From the NCBI GenBank assembly GCA_904066235.2, contig CAJFCV020000004.1, forward strand, positions 4,588,001 to 4,652,000: a stretch of 64,000 nucleotides of DNA. Direction: 5' to 3'. The position numbers were made by a program, and so were the translations under genes. This document shows, in pieces, positions 39,884 through 51,757 of the stretch. Source of the stretch: Bursaphelenchus xylophilus (lineage: Eukaryota > Nematoda > Chromadorea > Rhabditida > Aphelenchoididae). The notes under the pieces are model-generated. The model saw nothing but the letters and a program-made list of their open reading frames with translations. It did no database searches and had not been told where the DNA came from. The first letter of the stretch is position 1. Each line of letters starts with the position of its first letter.

Positions 39884-41733
39884 TCACTTTCTTTTTCTTC
39901 CACGGCTACCTTTTTTGCGTTTTTGTACATCTTTCTTCGGGAACCTTTGGGATTTGCTGAGAGAATCCATAATATCCTGAAGTTCTGCATCGGTATCATC
40001 GAGCTTCGAATTTTCCACATTCATTGGCCGATCCTCGACGGTTAAATTGTTTATTTGTTGGGTTGTTCCGAGCAGAGCCTAAAAACATCATCTACGTTTC
40101 TTTTTAGAAGTAAACCAATACTTTCTCGTAAAGTCGGAACATTTAGCAACAATTTATAAAATGAAAAAATTTCAGGTAATAACATATAAAATGCATTCCC
40201 GGATTACTCCCTCACCTCAACCTCTTCCAACGAATCTCTTCGAGGAATCGGGCGCTCATCGTAACCATCATCTCCAATTTGCGCGTCATCGGCCTAAAAA
40301 TTAAAACTTGAAGTAATAAACGAACTTACCCTAACAGACTCGACTTCGAGAGGAGATGATACCTTCTGCTGACGTCCTCTTTTCCTGGCAGAACCGGACT
40401 TTGGAAGCGATTGACGAATCTGAAAATTTTTTACAGATTTTTTTAAATGTAAGAAGTAGCACCTCCAAGACGCCACTTACACTGACATCTCGGAAAAGCG
40501 ACGTTTCTTCGATTGGAATCTGATGATTTTCAGGATTTTTGTCCTGAAATGCGTGTAACGTAATACAAATGATTCTCCGGTTGCATACCTTTTCTTCTTC
40601 TACTATTTCGTTCAAATAATCTTGGACACATTCGGTTAAACGTGAAGGTTCCACAGGTTTATGGCGGAACAACGTGGCAGATCTAAAGTAATACAACTTC
40701 TTATGTAATATAATATAAGAATAGCCAAAAAAAATCAAAAACTAACACTTACGCCAGTCTTTTTTCGTCTTTTCTATGCCTGTACAAGCAAGTTTCGTCA
40801 AGAATTTCATTAGAAAGTCCGGAATAATCAAACTTTACATCCTCAGCAGTTAAAAGCCCAAAGTTTGGCTGAGGTATCGCCTCGAACAAGGTGGCCTTAA
40901 AGTACAGAGCATGCTTCTTGGACAACCTTGGAAGTGATGAACAGTACCCTTGGATCTTGCACAAAATTCGGAAGAATGTCCGAATAAATTCATCGAATCC
41001 AACGGACTTAAAATCAACATCATATTCTAGATCTCCAAAACTAAACCCAAAATAATTGTAAGAAACAATAACCCTTACGTCAATTTTACATTATCTCCTT
41101 CTGAAGTCTTCAATGAGATTGACAACTCTTCCACAGCCTTCCTGCTATCCCCCATGTCATCCGCACTGTGCAGTATCATTTGGTAGATCTCAACCTGAAT
41201 TCAAAAAATAGAAATTGTCAATAGTTACGTCGCCTGACGCAACATACCCATAATGATGCTGATAAAAGAAAGAATACAGGGTTATCGGGGGCTTAAGAAC
41301 AGGTAAAATAACCCTTACCTTCCCCTCTTTTATGAGTTCGGTGATTTCTCTGATCTTCTTCATGATCGCCCGGTTTCGCGGATCGTTCAATTTACTCAAT
41401 TTTTGCTCCACAATTCCGAAGAAGGAGACTTTGTTCGGATAACGACCCACTCGAGCAATTTCGAATGGAACAATTCCCCTTGAGATCATGTAGAAATTGG
41501 TGAGGATGCCGGCGAAACGACCAATTGTCTTCAACTTGTTCTGCTCCAAACCATCATCCGTTCCTTGGAAGAAAAACTGTTTCCAAGCCTGGAATCAAGG
41601 CCAACGGATAAGTTTACCAGAAAATGTTGAAAGGATTGGGGGAAAAATAAAATAAATATTAGCCATGGCTTACACTCAATCCACCAACAAAATTTTCGTT
41701 GAGACCTTCGGATTCCCAGTCGATGAACTCCAT
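39884..41733 (-). CDS. HORMA-domain meiotic chromosome axis protein (HIM-3/HTP-like)
   Basis: Nine exons (41674..41733, 41319..41588, 41079..41194, 40753..41040, 40589..40682, 40481..40543, 40330..40419, 40216..40293, 39884..40078) give 417 aa with consistent phases. HORMA-type features: a start-of-domain WKQFFFQG then NFYMISRGIVPFEIARVG (compare the family Y-x-R-G-x-x-P), VEIYQMILHSADD, LTFGDLEYDVDF, then FIRTFFRILCKIQGY, SSLPRLSKKHALYFKATL and FDYSGL. The tail is charged and disordered and ends in a basic cluster (KKGSRGRKRK). In C. elegans HIM-3 and HTP-1/2/3 coat meiotic axes and control pairing, synapsis and crossovers. Divergent, so the orthologue cannot be named. Confidence 0.75.
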
Positions 41734-42095
41734 TCTTCAGAATTTGACGTGATTACCAGCGGGAATTTACCACAGCTAGCTTTCTGTTTTTTACGAGCCG
41801 TTTTTTTGCGGATTGGGCTCAAGAGTTTCGTGGTGGGACCCGGACCAAATAATCATCCACTTCCACACGTTGCCCACAATGCAGTAACTCGGAGACAACA
41901 CACAACTAAAGCACACGATCTTTTATTTTATAAATCACATCCACAACTGGCTTACATACTCGTATTACACTACCGTATAACAAAAAATCTCGTATCTCAT
42001 ATAGTACATACATCAAAATGCATCGGCCAAACTAAAAAAACGGAACCCGTGGAAAAGTAAGAAGCTAAAGAGTTTTTAAAAATGAAGTATTTCGA

Positions 42096-43970
42096 TCAAA
42101 TCGTCCCGTAATTGAAGGAATCCGTACTTTCTTCGAGGTTTGCATATTCGGGAAGGACATTGCAGGCGAGGATAACGCCATCGCTCTGAATAAGGCTAGG
42201 GAACTTGGTCTCTGGGAGGTTTCGGTTGAGGAAGATGATACACAGAGTCCTGGAATGCATGCATTACATTACCTTACATTATCCATGTCAAAAAACATGT
42301 CATTTGGGCAAACTTCGACAGTAAGAAAGTTTCAGACTTACGTAGGAATCGCGAACATGAGGTAACTCCATCCGCCGACTGCTTCGTTCAGAGGGTAGTA
42401 CAAGAAAGTCGTGAGCAAAGTGAAGGTCCAGTTGGTAGCCACCGCAACGCTCAAGGCTGATCCCACCGAATCCGGGCTGACAAGTTCTGCTGGGATAAAG
42501 TACGAGACCGGTCCAGTTCCCAGATTGTAGCCCACTCCCAGAAGCAGGAATCCAACGAAAAACATAAAGGAAGCCCAAGACCCGGCATCTAAAGTGTAAT
42601 GTACCACAAAACGATATATAAAACTTACTAAACCCTTTGACAATAAGGGAGAAGAAGCACAAAAGATAAGTGGCAGTAGCACACATGATGAGAGTGTTGA
42701 TTAGAAGCCGTTTTCGACCATAAGTCTCGACCAACCGAAGGGCGGGAAGGGTCAGGAAGATGCTCAGAAGGGCGCCGAACGTGGGGAACAGCGGAACAAG
42801 ACCGTTGATAATCGAAAGCGAGTTGAACATACTGTAACCGTCATGAGTAAGCGAAGAGTAGTTTAAGAAACTAGTATCAAACACAACTTTAATTACCTTG
42901 TACTATACGCTACGGTGGCCATACTTCCACTCAAAATTTGAGTAGCACTGACCACCATTCCAATGAAAATCATCTTCCTGTTAGTTGGGTTGGCTATGGA
43001 CTGTCGGAAACTCAGCTGGGGAGGCAATTTTGTGACCAGCGATCGATATTTTGCCATTAATTCTTGGTCAGAAAGTCCTTCAAATCCATAGAAGAAACGA
43101 ATAGACTCCGCGGCCATTTCGGTGTCATCCTTGGCCAGAAAGAAGTTCGGAGTGTGAGGAATCTGACGACAAATTACCATCTGGATAACAGCGAAGATTG
43201 CTGGGAGAAAAAGTAGGACATTCCAGAAGGCCTCGCTTCCCAAGAACGATTCTAAGGAGAAGAACGCGCCCAATACGGCTCCAAAACAAACGGAGATATG
43301 GACAAAGCATCCCAGACTGCCCTGAAATCATAGCACTAACATCACCAAAACGCCGATTCGACAATCATCATCAACAATTCATGTAATCATACCTTAATTT
43401 TGGAAGGAGCCAACTCCGCGACGTACATCGGCGCCAACGCAGAAGATAAACCAGTGTAAATACCAACCAGTATCCTTCCCAGTACCAACATCAACGCTGT
43501 ATTAAAGTTGTACGAGAGAAACAAGAAGATACTTCCGCATAATAGAACTCCATTGCTGTACAACATCAACGTATTCTTGATTCCAAAAGCAGATTCCAAG
43601 GGCATTAGTAACAAACATCCGATCAATGCACCAATGCTTTGACAGGATACGATAAGACCCCTGGAAATTTCATAAAAATTAGAAAATAGCATTATCCATG
43701 AACTTTCAGGACTAAATCAATATAAAACTCTTACCATAACAGATCCATTGCAGAATCAGAGATGGTAAGACCATAATCACGGAGTATCTCAGCTTTTAAA
43801 GCCTTCTGTATATTTTTTGTAGGTACATTGAGCGCGACCATGTGATATCCGCATGGTGCAACGGCCAAGACAACGACTCCAAGGATAATGTAGATCTAAA
43901 TTCATAACAATAAAAATAAAATCCTTACCAACCGTCCATGTTCCCTGAATGCATGCGACACATCTAGCAT
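42096..43970 (-). CDS. MFS facilitative sugar transporter (SLC2/GLUT-like)
   Basis: Seven exons (43929..43970, 43735..43895, 43393..43660, 42897..43321, 42629..42831, 42342..42588, 42096..42249) give 499 aa. The twelve-helix layout is visible with family marks: LGRILVGIYTGLSSALAPMYVAELAP (shortened view of the helix 4-5 block), a large loop after helix 6 with FFYGFEGLSDQE, LRLVETYGRKRLL between helices 8 and 9, GTGPVSYFIPAELVSP in helix 10-11, and LNRNLPETK after helix 12. The G-R-K/R-R signature and PESP-like loop are modified, the latter to PHTPNFFL. Substrate unknown; hexoses or related polyols are likely. It is on the same strand as the HORMA gene, 363 bp upstream. Confidence 0.9.
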
Positions 43971-44945
43971 CTTCCGGATAGGTACCTAAAATCGAGTTTT
44001 TACTCAAAAGTAACGTTGTATGAGACCCGAACATGCAAAATTGGCTAAAATTTGGCGAGAATATATAACATCAAACACGTCGAGCAACCCGTCCTCCGCC
44101 TCAAATCGTAAGTTGATCCGTAACAAAAGACGTGAAATGGAAGGAAAAACGGGCACTAAAGGTTTCCCGCGGGAAACCGAAGAAAATGAATCACAGCGAG
44201 TCCAATATGGGCTAAAATGGAGACACAATAAACATATGTTTAGAGTCTTGTAAACACAACAATTTATTTGAGAACTAATTTTATCTTTCGAAACCCTATA
44301 ATTTCAAGGATAATATGAGGGGAGCTCACACAAAGGTTAATTTCATGATTTCATTGTCAGAAATGGCAAGAACATGATGATTCAAAAATCTTAAAAGCGA
44401 CTTGCTAACAGAAACTTCAAGCATGCTAGATTCATGCAAGTTTCTAGGAATCGCTTGCAAGCACTTTTTGTAACAACAAAATTTCGAAAAAAAATCTATA
44501 AAAATTGGACAAAAGGATTTTTTACATGCATGTAAACATGTTTGGCATGTAACAGTTTGATCAGTTTCAATGTTCCCATATCATTTAGATAACACACGTG
44601 CAAAAAAAAACTCTTCGGAGGCCGAAATAAACAAAAAATCGATCTTATCAAGACTGGGAAGAGATCCCCAAACTACTGACTGACCACAACAAAGAGGGCA
44701 TTTCCTTCTGACTGCTCTCATTATCGCGTATATCACGATGATGATATCAGCTCGTCATGGAAAATGGGGAAATGTAAATGAAATCGGGTTTCGTTACCTC
44801 ATATGCAAGATAAGCGGTTTTTGGTTGAGAATTTTGTTATTGTTGGCAAATTTATCAGCAAAATCGAATAATCAGAGCGTTTGTTCCATATTTATTAGCT
44901 GTTGTTGATGACAATAAATAAAGTTATCCTTTCGAAACCAACGAT
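43971..44945. other. Intergenic region
   Basis: AT-rich, no gene recognised. Contains several ATGCATGT/ACATGCAT-like palindromic stretches near 44360-44560. Confidence 0.45.
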
Positions 44946-45559
44946 TTATCGGAGGAAATCGACATAAAATTGACTGAAATTGGGAGGAACGAATGGATTC
45001 TGAGCAATGTTTGTTGGGATATTCAAGTATAGAGGCTGCTTCAGCTCACAGGCCATGCTATGAATACCCAGGATAGCGGGATCTTGTGGGTGACACTGAT
45101 TTAGGTTTGCGGTCGGGGAAATCGATGACTTTTGGCTGAATTTTTGACGTTATATCTGATTGCGAGAGTGATTCTCTTACCTCTTGGTGTCCTTCTCTCC
45201 ATCGGATCCCTTCTTAGTCTTTGTTCTTCGATTCTGGAACCAGACCTTCACTTGGATTTCTTTCAAATGTAATCTTCTGGCTAACGCACATCTCTCCGAC
45301 CCCACCAAATACGGATTCTTCTGAAATTCGGATTCTAATATTTTTAACTGATCCGTTGAGAAGGTAGTCCGTGGGCGTTTAGGTCGGTTCAGATCCAAAG
45401 CTTTTGGAAAGAGATATCTTTTAGTACTCCCATCATTAGCTGAAATTAATTATCATACATAAGAAAAGAAAAAAAATTTTTACGATGGCAAAATGACTTA
45501 CCCACAACATCAAATGCCTGACAGTACTCTGGGACGGGGCTTTCACTGCGCTCGCTCAT
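44946..45559 (-). CDS. Homeodomain transcription factor, EMX/VAX/NOT type
   Basis: Three exons (45502..45559, 45181..45439, 44946..45135) give 168 aa. The homeodomain starts at about residue 38 (RPRTTFSTDQLKILESEFQK) and includes NPYLVGSERCALARRLHL and recognition helix IQVKVWFQNRRTKTKK with Gln50. The Y-L/V-V-G-x-E-R stretch in helix 1-2 is characteristic of EMX, VAX and NOT classes. The N-terminus is short (MSERSESPVPEYCQAF) and the C-terminal region is Pro/Asn-rich (SISPTANLNQCHPQDPA, NIPTNIAQNPFVPPNFSQFY). The nearest C. elegans counterparts would be genes such as ceh-5 or ceh-2; I cannot decide between them. DNA-binding role in nucleus. Confidence 0.88.
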
Positions 45560-46024
45560 GATCAACGGGATTCTCGACCTTATAGTAGACGAACCAAGTA
45601 TGAGACTGCACCTTATCCCTCGGAAATATTGTTAAGTGTGCGGAATCGGGTTGAGTGTCCATCTGTTTTCATTAAGAGAGTAATTGCGCACACAAAAAAG
45701 GAGGAAGATTCCCTTTAAAGTTGGGAGGTCATTTCCGCCGCTTCTTATATTGTTCTAGACGATTGTTCAATTAATTATGGGAAAATTTATTTTAATTTAT
45801 TCCAAAAACAGCGAGAGAATGTTGCGCGGAGTACGGTAATTGCGCAACGGGAGGTCGGGGTCTTTTGGAGGGCATGAACATACGGGAAACATAACAAGTG
45901 ACCAATATTTACGCAATGGGCTTTTCTGGGCCTTGAAAGTATAATGTTTTCATACCAGCCGATTTTTTGTGACTTCAAACTAAATTTATTTGACTATTTA
46001 ATATCGAAAATACAACTAATAAAT
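45560..46024. other. Spacer upstream of the homeobox gene
   Basis: About 460 bp without a gene; should contain the homeobox gene promoter and the 3' end of the FAHD1 gene read from the right. Confidence 0.45.
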
Positions 46025-47152
46025 CTACTTTCCGACTACGAAACTGGCCTTGACCAGGTCCGAGAGCCGGATTTCGATGGTATCACCGGCTTTACAAGAA
46101 CAAACGCCCTTAGGCGTTCCGGTTAAAAGAAGATCTCCTGGCTCGAGTGTAACATAACTAGTTGTAAACTCTATCAAAGTAGGGATGTCGAATATCATGC
46201 TGTCGGTGAGATCCCTCTGCTTGACCTCGCCGTTAATCTTACATTCTAGTTCCAGTTTATGGGGATCTTGGACCTTGGATTTATCGACGAACCCAGCCAC
46301 TGGACATGAAGTGTCAAAACTTTTGGCCAAAAACCATGGAGATCCTTTACTTTTGAACTCATTCTGAAAGGAAATAAATTAATGAGACGTTTAAGCCGTA
46401 ATATAGGAGAAAGGATCAAACAAAACATAAACTTAATCATGTATAATATCAACAAATCGTAAAAAAGAAAACCATTTTGATTATTTTATAGCAATATCAA
46501 TTTTTTCCATAAAAAGCTGCAAGTAATTTTTACTTATTAAAAATCGAAAGATTCCTTAGCGTAAACAACCCGTCAAAGGGCAAATCTCGTATAATTTTGA
46601 TCAAAACAGGTATAAAAACGTAAATTCTTTATAGATAAGATACCCAATCGAATTAGAACACAACCTAAATGCCAAACATAACCACAAAAACGTTCTTACC
46701 TGAAGATCTCTTGCGGTCATGTCCAAAGCGACTGTGTATCCACCAATATAATTATAGGCATCCTCCTTCTTGACATTCTTTGCTGTTTTTGCTATTACCA
46801 AAGCCAATTCAACTTCTTGATGAAGATCCTGACAACCTGGAGGGGCAATTATCGTTCCACCATCAGCCAAAAGAGCGTTTGTGCTTTTCAGGAACAGCAT
46901 TGGCTTCTTTGGGACGGGATTGTTGAGTTCAGCTGCATGTTCACGGTAATTTCGCCCAACGCAGACGATTTTCTTCGCTAACTGACGGAAGTTGGCCAAA
47001 TTTGACGACATTTCTGCTAAATTTGCAAGAAAAATTATCTTTTATTTTTCCAAAAATATTTATAAAATCAATAAATTTTAGGACGGAATATAACAATTGA
47101 TTGGGGTCCGAAAAAACTGCTGGATTTACTCACTTTGAACTGTTGAGCTCAT
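46025..47152 (-). CDS. FAHD1-like acylpyruvase / oxaloacetate decarboxylase (canonical copy)
   Basis: Exons 47134..47152, 46700..47016 and 46025..46363 give 224 aa; alternatively translation starts at 47011 (216 aa). FAHD1 enzymes cleave acylpyruvates and decarboxylate oxaloacetate, usually in mitochondria. The catalytic His-Glu dyad is kept in GRNYREHAAEL. Metal ligands are in DLHQEVELALVI (Glu, Glu) and VALDMTARD (Asp). Other marks are WFLAKSFDTSCPV, FDIPTLIEFTTSYVTLEPGD and LTGTPKGV. The tiny first exon (MSSTVQT) keeps frame and precedes a conventional intron. A paralog lies 3.5 kb away in opposite orientation. Confidence 0.92.
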
Positions 47153-49527
47153 GTGGCCAATAAATCGTCGATCTGAAAGAGTTCTTATGATTATCTAGAT
47201 TGTATAACGACGTCAGCGATAAAAGAGGGTGAATTATAAAATAAATGGTCAAAAAATTGAGGAAAAGTGCATGTACAGTGAGGGAAATTGGCAATACTTG
47301 GGTCTACATCTGATAGATCGGTTAACTTTGGCTTTACAAAGGGCTTGCCGTCGTCGACGGTATACAATTAGCAAGGTTTACTCATTTTCGGAGACCAATT
47401 GTAAGAAGAAGTTGGGTCTTATGGAAAAGAAACTTTTTTCGAGACGGGTTCTTGATAAGGTCATTTATAATCAACGAAGGTCTCCTTGAATGTTTTTGCT
47501 AACGTTGTGAGGTCATCTGTGCTCTGTTTATTTCTCTTTTTATTATAAAATTTGATTCCTGGATTAGACAAAATTTATGTTGACGTCCTATTAGTCAACT
47601 TCTTGTCGTCTTATTTATATCTGTTGAGTTTCGCATCTTTTTATTTTTTGATGATCTTTTCTTTGATCTAATTCAATATGTGAATTGCCCTAAAAAATGT
47701 TTAGGGCAATCTCTAGCCAAGTCTAAGACACGTGGTCTTTAATTAAAATGACTTCTAATCAGAGAATAAAGACGACGTAAAGTTGTGATTCATATCTTTA
47801 GAGACTCAATTTATTGATACGCAATACGAAAGTCAAATGATCAACAAAGAAAAAGACGGCGTGACTATTGAAGGTCACAAACGTCATTATTGAGGATTAA
47901 TTATAATGGGAGATTGATTATGCACGTTATATTTCATATGTAAATAATATGTATACCGTAGATGTTTATATGTGATGTACTGTAGATGTTTTTGTAACAT
48001 ATAGATTTTTCAATGTTGACTTCTGTAGAAAGTTGTTTCTATAATTGTTCTAAAGCGACGATAAATTAAAGGTTCTGCAGGTATATTCGTTTGTATGACC
48101 CCATGACCTCCCTTCATTATTCACGCCCTCGGGCTACTCTCTAGATTTGTTTCCGGGAGGTCTCTCGTTTTGAGCCGGGATTCCCCTGCTTTAATGCCGG
48201 GAAAGCCCAAAAAAAGTGGCATGTGTCTAGGTGGGGTCGATGCACGTGATCTGTCATTAAATTCGGGTCTTATCAGTGAATAAAAAATGGGGGAATGATT
48301 TGGGTCTGGTTCGTATCTTAAAAAAAAACCAAAAATCTTTGATACAGAATACGAAGTCAGATTGTATGGACAGACACATAAACAGACCAAACCGAAGATG
48401 ATCTAAGGGTTGGAGAACACAAAACTTACATCCATAAAGTGGGTGGTGTTTGAGATTGATCTCGAACTAACAGCGGATTAAAAAAGCAAACTTTTATTTG
48501 CATCTGAAATCATGGATAATTTAAAAGTAGAAAACAGATCAGTAGTTTGCTGATTGGAATGGAATAAACGTTTATGATGGTCTAGGATGCCTTAGGTTTC
48601 TATACAAATATTTTGGAATTTTAACAAAGCTTTTGAAATTACCAATTTTCTGCTTGAGATCTCATGTCATGGATAATATAGAGAATGACGCAATAGATGA
48701 TAAAATAGCAATAAAGGATGTTAAATTTTCTTCTATCGCTGCATTATGTACCTTGAGAGAAACTGGACAACGCACACAGGGTAGAAAACTCGAAAAAATC
48801 AAGTCCAATATCAGATAGGGTGACATAGCAATAAGTGTAATATTTTCTCAGAATTTTCTCGAATCCACTCAAAATCCTTATCAATCCCACCACCGATCTT
48901 TGCAGTCCCCATAAAAGTCTTCCGACCTTCCTCTTCACTGTTTTTGTTTGTATACGTGAATTTCCAAAAAGCAAGTACGAACTTCTAGTATAATATTTTT
49001 GATTGCTCTTGCTCTCCCCGCTACTACGTCTACGTAATTCCCTTGCTTTTTGTTTGGTTTTGCAAACACACGTTGTTTTTTTGTTATTTATAGGTACGGT
49101 GTCCAGTTAAAATACGTTCGCCTTGCGGTGATCCGACGTGAGAAATGGAGAAAAAAATGTTGAGAAATGGGAAGGGAATACTTAAAGTATCGGTAATCCA
49201 AAGGAATTGTTAGTTTGACAACATTCGGTGTTCTGGAGAAGGTACATCTACAACTTTATACGGTAAGTTATTTTATTTTTGGTGTACTCTGTCTGAAGAT
49301 ACTCAAGGCTAAGGTCAGAGGGGGAAATGATCGCATTTTCTACACGTTTGGTCGACTATGACCAGACGTATGCAAAGCTCCAAAATTTTTGAAGAAAAAA
49401 AATTAAGGTAATATATTGTAGTACTATAGAGGCTAATAGACCAGAATCAAATGTTACTATGAATTAATTTAAATAATTACTTTTCCATTTACTTTCTTCT
49501 GTAACTAAACTTGATATTCAGGTCAAG
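47153..49527. other. Intergenic region between the two FAHD1 paralogs
   Basis: About 2.4 kb between divergently transcribed paralogs. No gene recognised. Contains two copies of the CATGGATAAT motif (48512, 48669) and one ATATTATACTAG-type motif near 48995. Confidence 0.5.
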
Positions 49528-51159
49528 ATGATGCTCAGAGAATGGTGGTTAACCGGGCTTAAAACAGCTAAGGACAAGAGACATCGGTTTTTCATGCAGT
49601 CTGTTGCGTAAGTGGTTCTCATCATATCTTTACGTGCTTTGGGATCACTTTTCTGCTAATGACTGCTACAAAGTCATCCTGGACTTGTTCCGGCGTTAAA
49701 GGCTTTCCAGTCATTCCCGAATATATCCAATTCGTATCGGCAGATCAATCAAACCGGCCTTTAAAGCCGTTAGAGCCTGTTCTTGATCCCTTTAGAAGAA
49801 AAGCCCCTAGGCCGTTTGCTTCTAAAGGCCCACGGATCCCTTTAGAAGAAGTTGGCAGCTGTTTGCCCACTCTCCCAAATATGTGGGGGCTTCCCTTTTG
49901 CCCTGAGGCGATCTTCACAGGTGTTTCCTTTAGGGCCTCGAGGGGCGGGGCCCGGACTACTTTATAAGCGGAATACTCGTTATCGTCGCTCAAGAATCGT
50001 CTTCTTCAGACCTCAGCCCAAGCAATCGGTTGCCATGAGACTTGCCAGACTTGCCAACGAAGTAGTTCAACGGACAAAGTGAGTTGAATATTAATTTAGA
50101 AAAAATTCATGTATGCATAAAGTATAAGGTCATTTCAAGACATAGTTTTGTTAAAAAGTAATTGTAAACTAGCTAAATAGTCTCTAATTTAATCTCGTTT
50201 CAGACCCGCTCCAGATTACCGTCAAATCTCGAAGAAAGTAATCTGCATTGGCCGCAATTACCAAGATGGGAAAGCCCCGCCCGCTGAACCGATTGTGTTC
50301 ATGAAACCGTCAAGCTCCATCATCTCCAACAAACAGAACATAAGGGTGCCTGAGGGCTGCGGGAAGTTGGTTCATGAAGTCGAATTGGGAGTTGTGATTG
50401 GAAAGCCTGCGAGATTTGTGAAGAAAGAAGATGCCTATGAACATGTTGCTGGCTACACGCTGGCGTTGGACATGACGGCAAGGGATGTGCTGGTAGGTAG
50501 AGGAAATGCCACTATATTGAAATTATATATTGCGCCGCTCGCGGAGAACACAATTCAAAGAAAATTTTTAATGAAATTGTGAGATATTTGTAAATTCAAA
50601 AAAGGATGACAGTCCGTAAATAATGCCAAGATTGGCGTGAAATTTTACAGGCTACATGAGGCATAGATAGTCTTCTTAAATTTAAGGTCGAAAAGTTTAG
50701 GTAGAACCGAAAAATTGGAACCTCATTGTCAGACATGCTCCTTTGCATTGATAGTCAACTTTTGATACAAAAACAATAAATAAGCTATACGTAGACACAC
50801 CAATATAAACTCATTTTCAGGACAAACTAATCGAGAACGGGCATCCCTGGTTCCTGGCCAAGGCCTTCGACACTGGCTGTGCACTGCATGGATTCATCGA
50901 GAAGTCGGACATCCCCGATCCCCATCAACTCGAGCTACAATGTGCTGTGAATGGAGAGCCCCGACAATGTGAGAGGACCTCCGAAATGTTCTTCGACATC
51001 CCCACTTTGATCGAATTCACCAGCCAATTCATGACTTTGGAACCGGGAGATTTGATTCTAACGGGAACCCCGCCTGGAGTCTCCCCGTGCAAACCGGGGG
51101 ACAAGATTGACGCGGCCATTTCGGGGCATTTGGCCACATCCTTTAATGTTATTTCATAA
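49528..51159 (+). CDS. FAHD1 paralog lacking the catalytic His-Glu dyad
   Basis: Exons 49528..49607, 50010..50078, 50204..50492 and 50821..51159 give 258 aa; a shorter form from the in-frame ATG at 50035 gives 223 aa. The fold is clearly FAHD1 (KKVICIGRNYQ, VHEVELGVVIGKP, TLALDMTARDV, WFLAKAFDTGC, FDIPTLIEFTSQFMTLEPGD, LTGTPPGV). Metal ligands Glu, Glu and Asp are kept. The loop after GRNY is shortened to QDGKAPPAEP, removing the His and the Glu three residues later that act in human FAHD1 (His30, Glu33). The first exon (MMLREWWLTGLKTAKDKRHR) is amphipathic and basic like a mitochondrial presequence. The 402-bp first intron is unusually long and GC-richer than its surroundings. Likely altered or lost acylpyruvase activity. 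Confidence 0.85.
49608..50009. repeat. GC-richer intron with duplicated ATCCCTTTAGAAGAA
   Basis: The sequence GATCCCTTTAGAAGAA occurs twice about 46 bp apart, with related CTTTAAAG/CTTCTAAAGGC fragments. It looks like a small inserted repeat in the first intron of the FAHD1 paralog. No terminal structure was identified. Confidence 0.35.
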
Positions 51160-51757
51160 ATAAAGCATATCACCTCAGTTTTCGCCTGATCAATAATACG
51201 GATGATATTGGTTATAACAAGGTGTAAACGGTGAATTGAGCTCTGCGATGATATTAGCGTATTACTTTTTGTACAGTCATTGCACTCAAGCCCGCAGGCG
51301 TTTTCTGCGGTCATTATCAGCGGTTATCAGTAATGTCCGAAAAAGGAAAACAAAGAAATTGGAAGTACGGAACAAACTTTACAATTCACGGACACGGAAG
51401 TCATATTAAGGACGTGTGATTTCTTGAACACATTAATATATTCAAAAGGATTTTTTAGTGCCAATATTTTGCATAAATCAAAATCTAATTTAAATAAGTT
51501 TTTGGTATGTAAATCCTAAGCCCTTCCCACATTTGTAACAATTAGTTTATTAGTTTCTACAACAAGAGGTAAACATTTTTTAAACAATAGAAAGTAGCTA
51601 ATATAAATAACACAGATATGACACTTACAGAGAAAATTGGCAAGGCAGTGAGAGCAGTAACCAGAAAGTAGTTATACAGTGCTTAGACAATAGGTAGACC
51701 ATAATTACAGAGTAATTTTTGATATCATAGGCGTGAACTGGAATGATTTTCCGTTTT
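51160..51757. other. Spacer between convergent genes
   Basis: About 600 bp between the stop codons of the FAHD1 paralog and the Mesh-like gene. AATAAA at about 51159-51164 is a polyadenylation signal for the FAHD1 paralog. No gene. Confidence 0.5.

Noticed and set aside
41665..42060. Plus-strand 131-aa frame
   Set aside because: It is antisense to the first exon and upstream region of the HORMA gene and has no motif.
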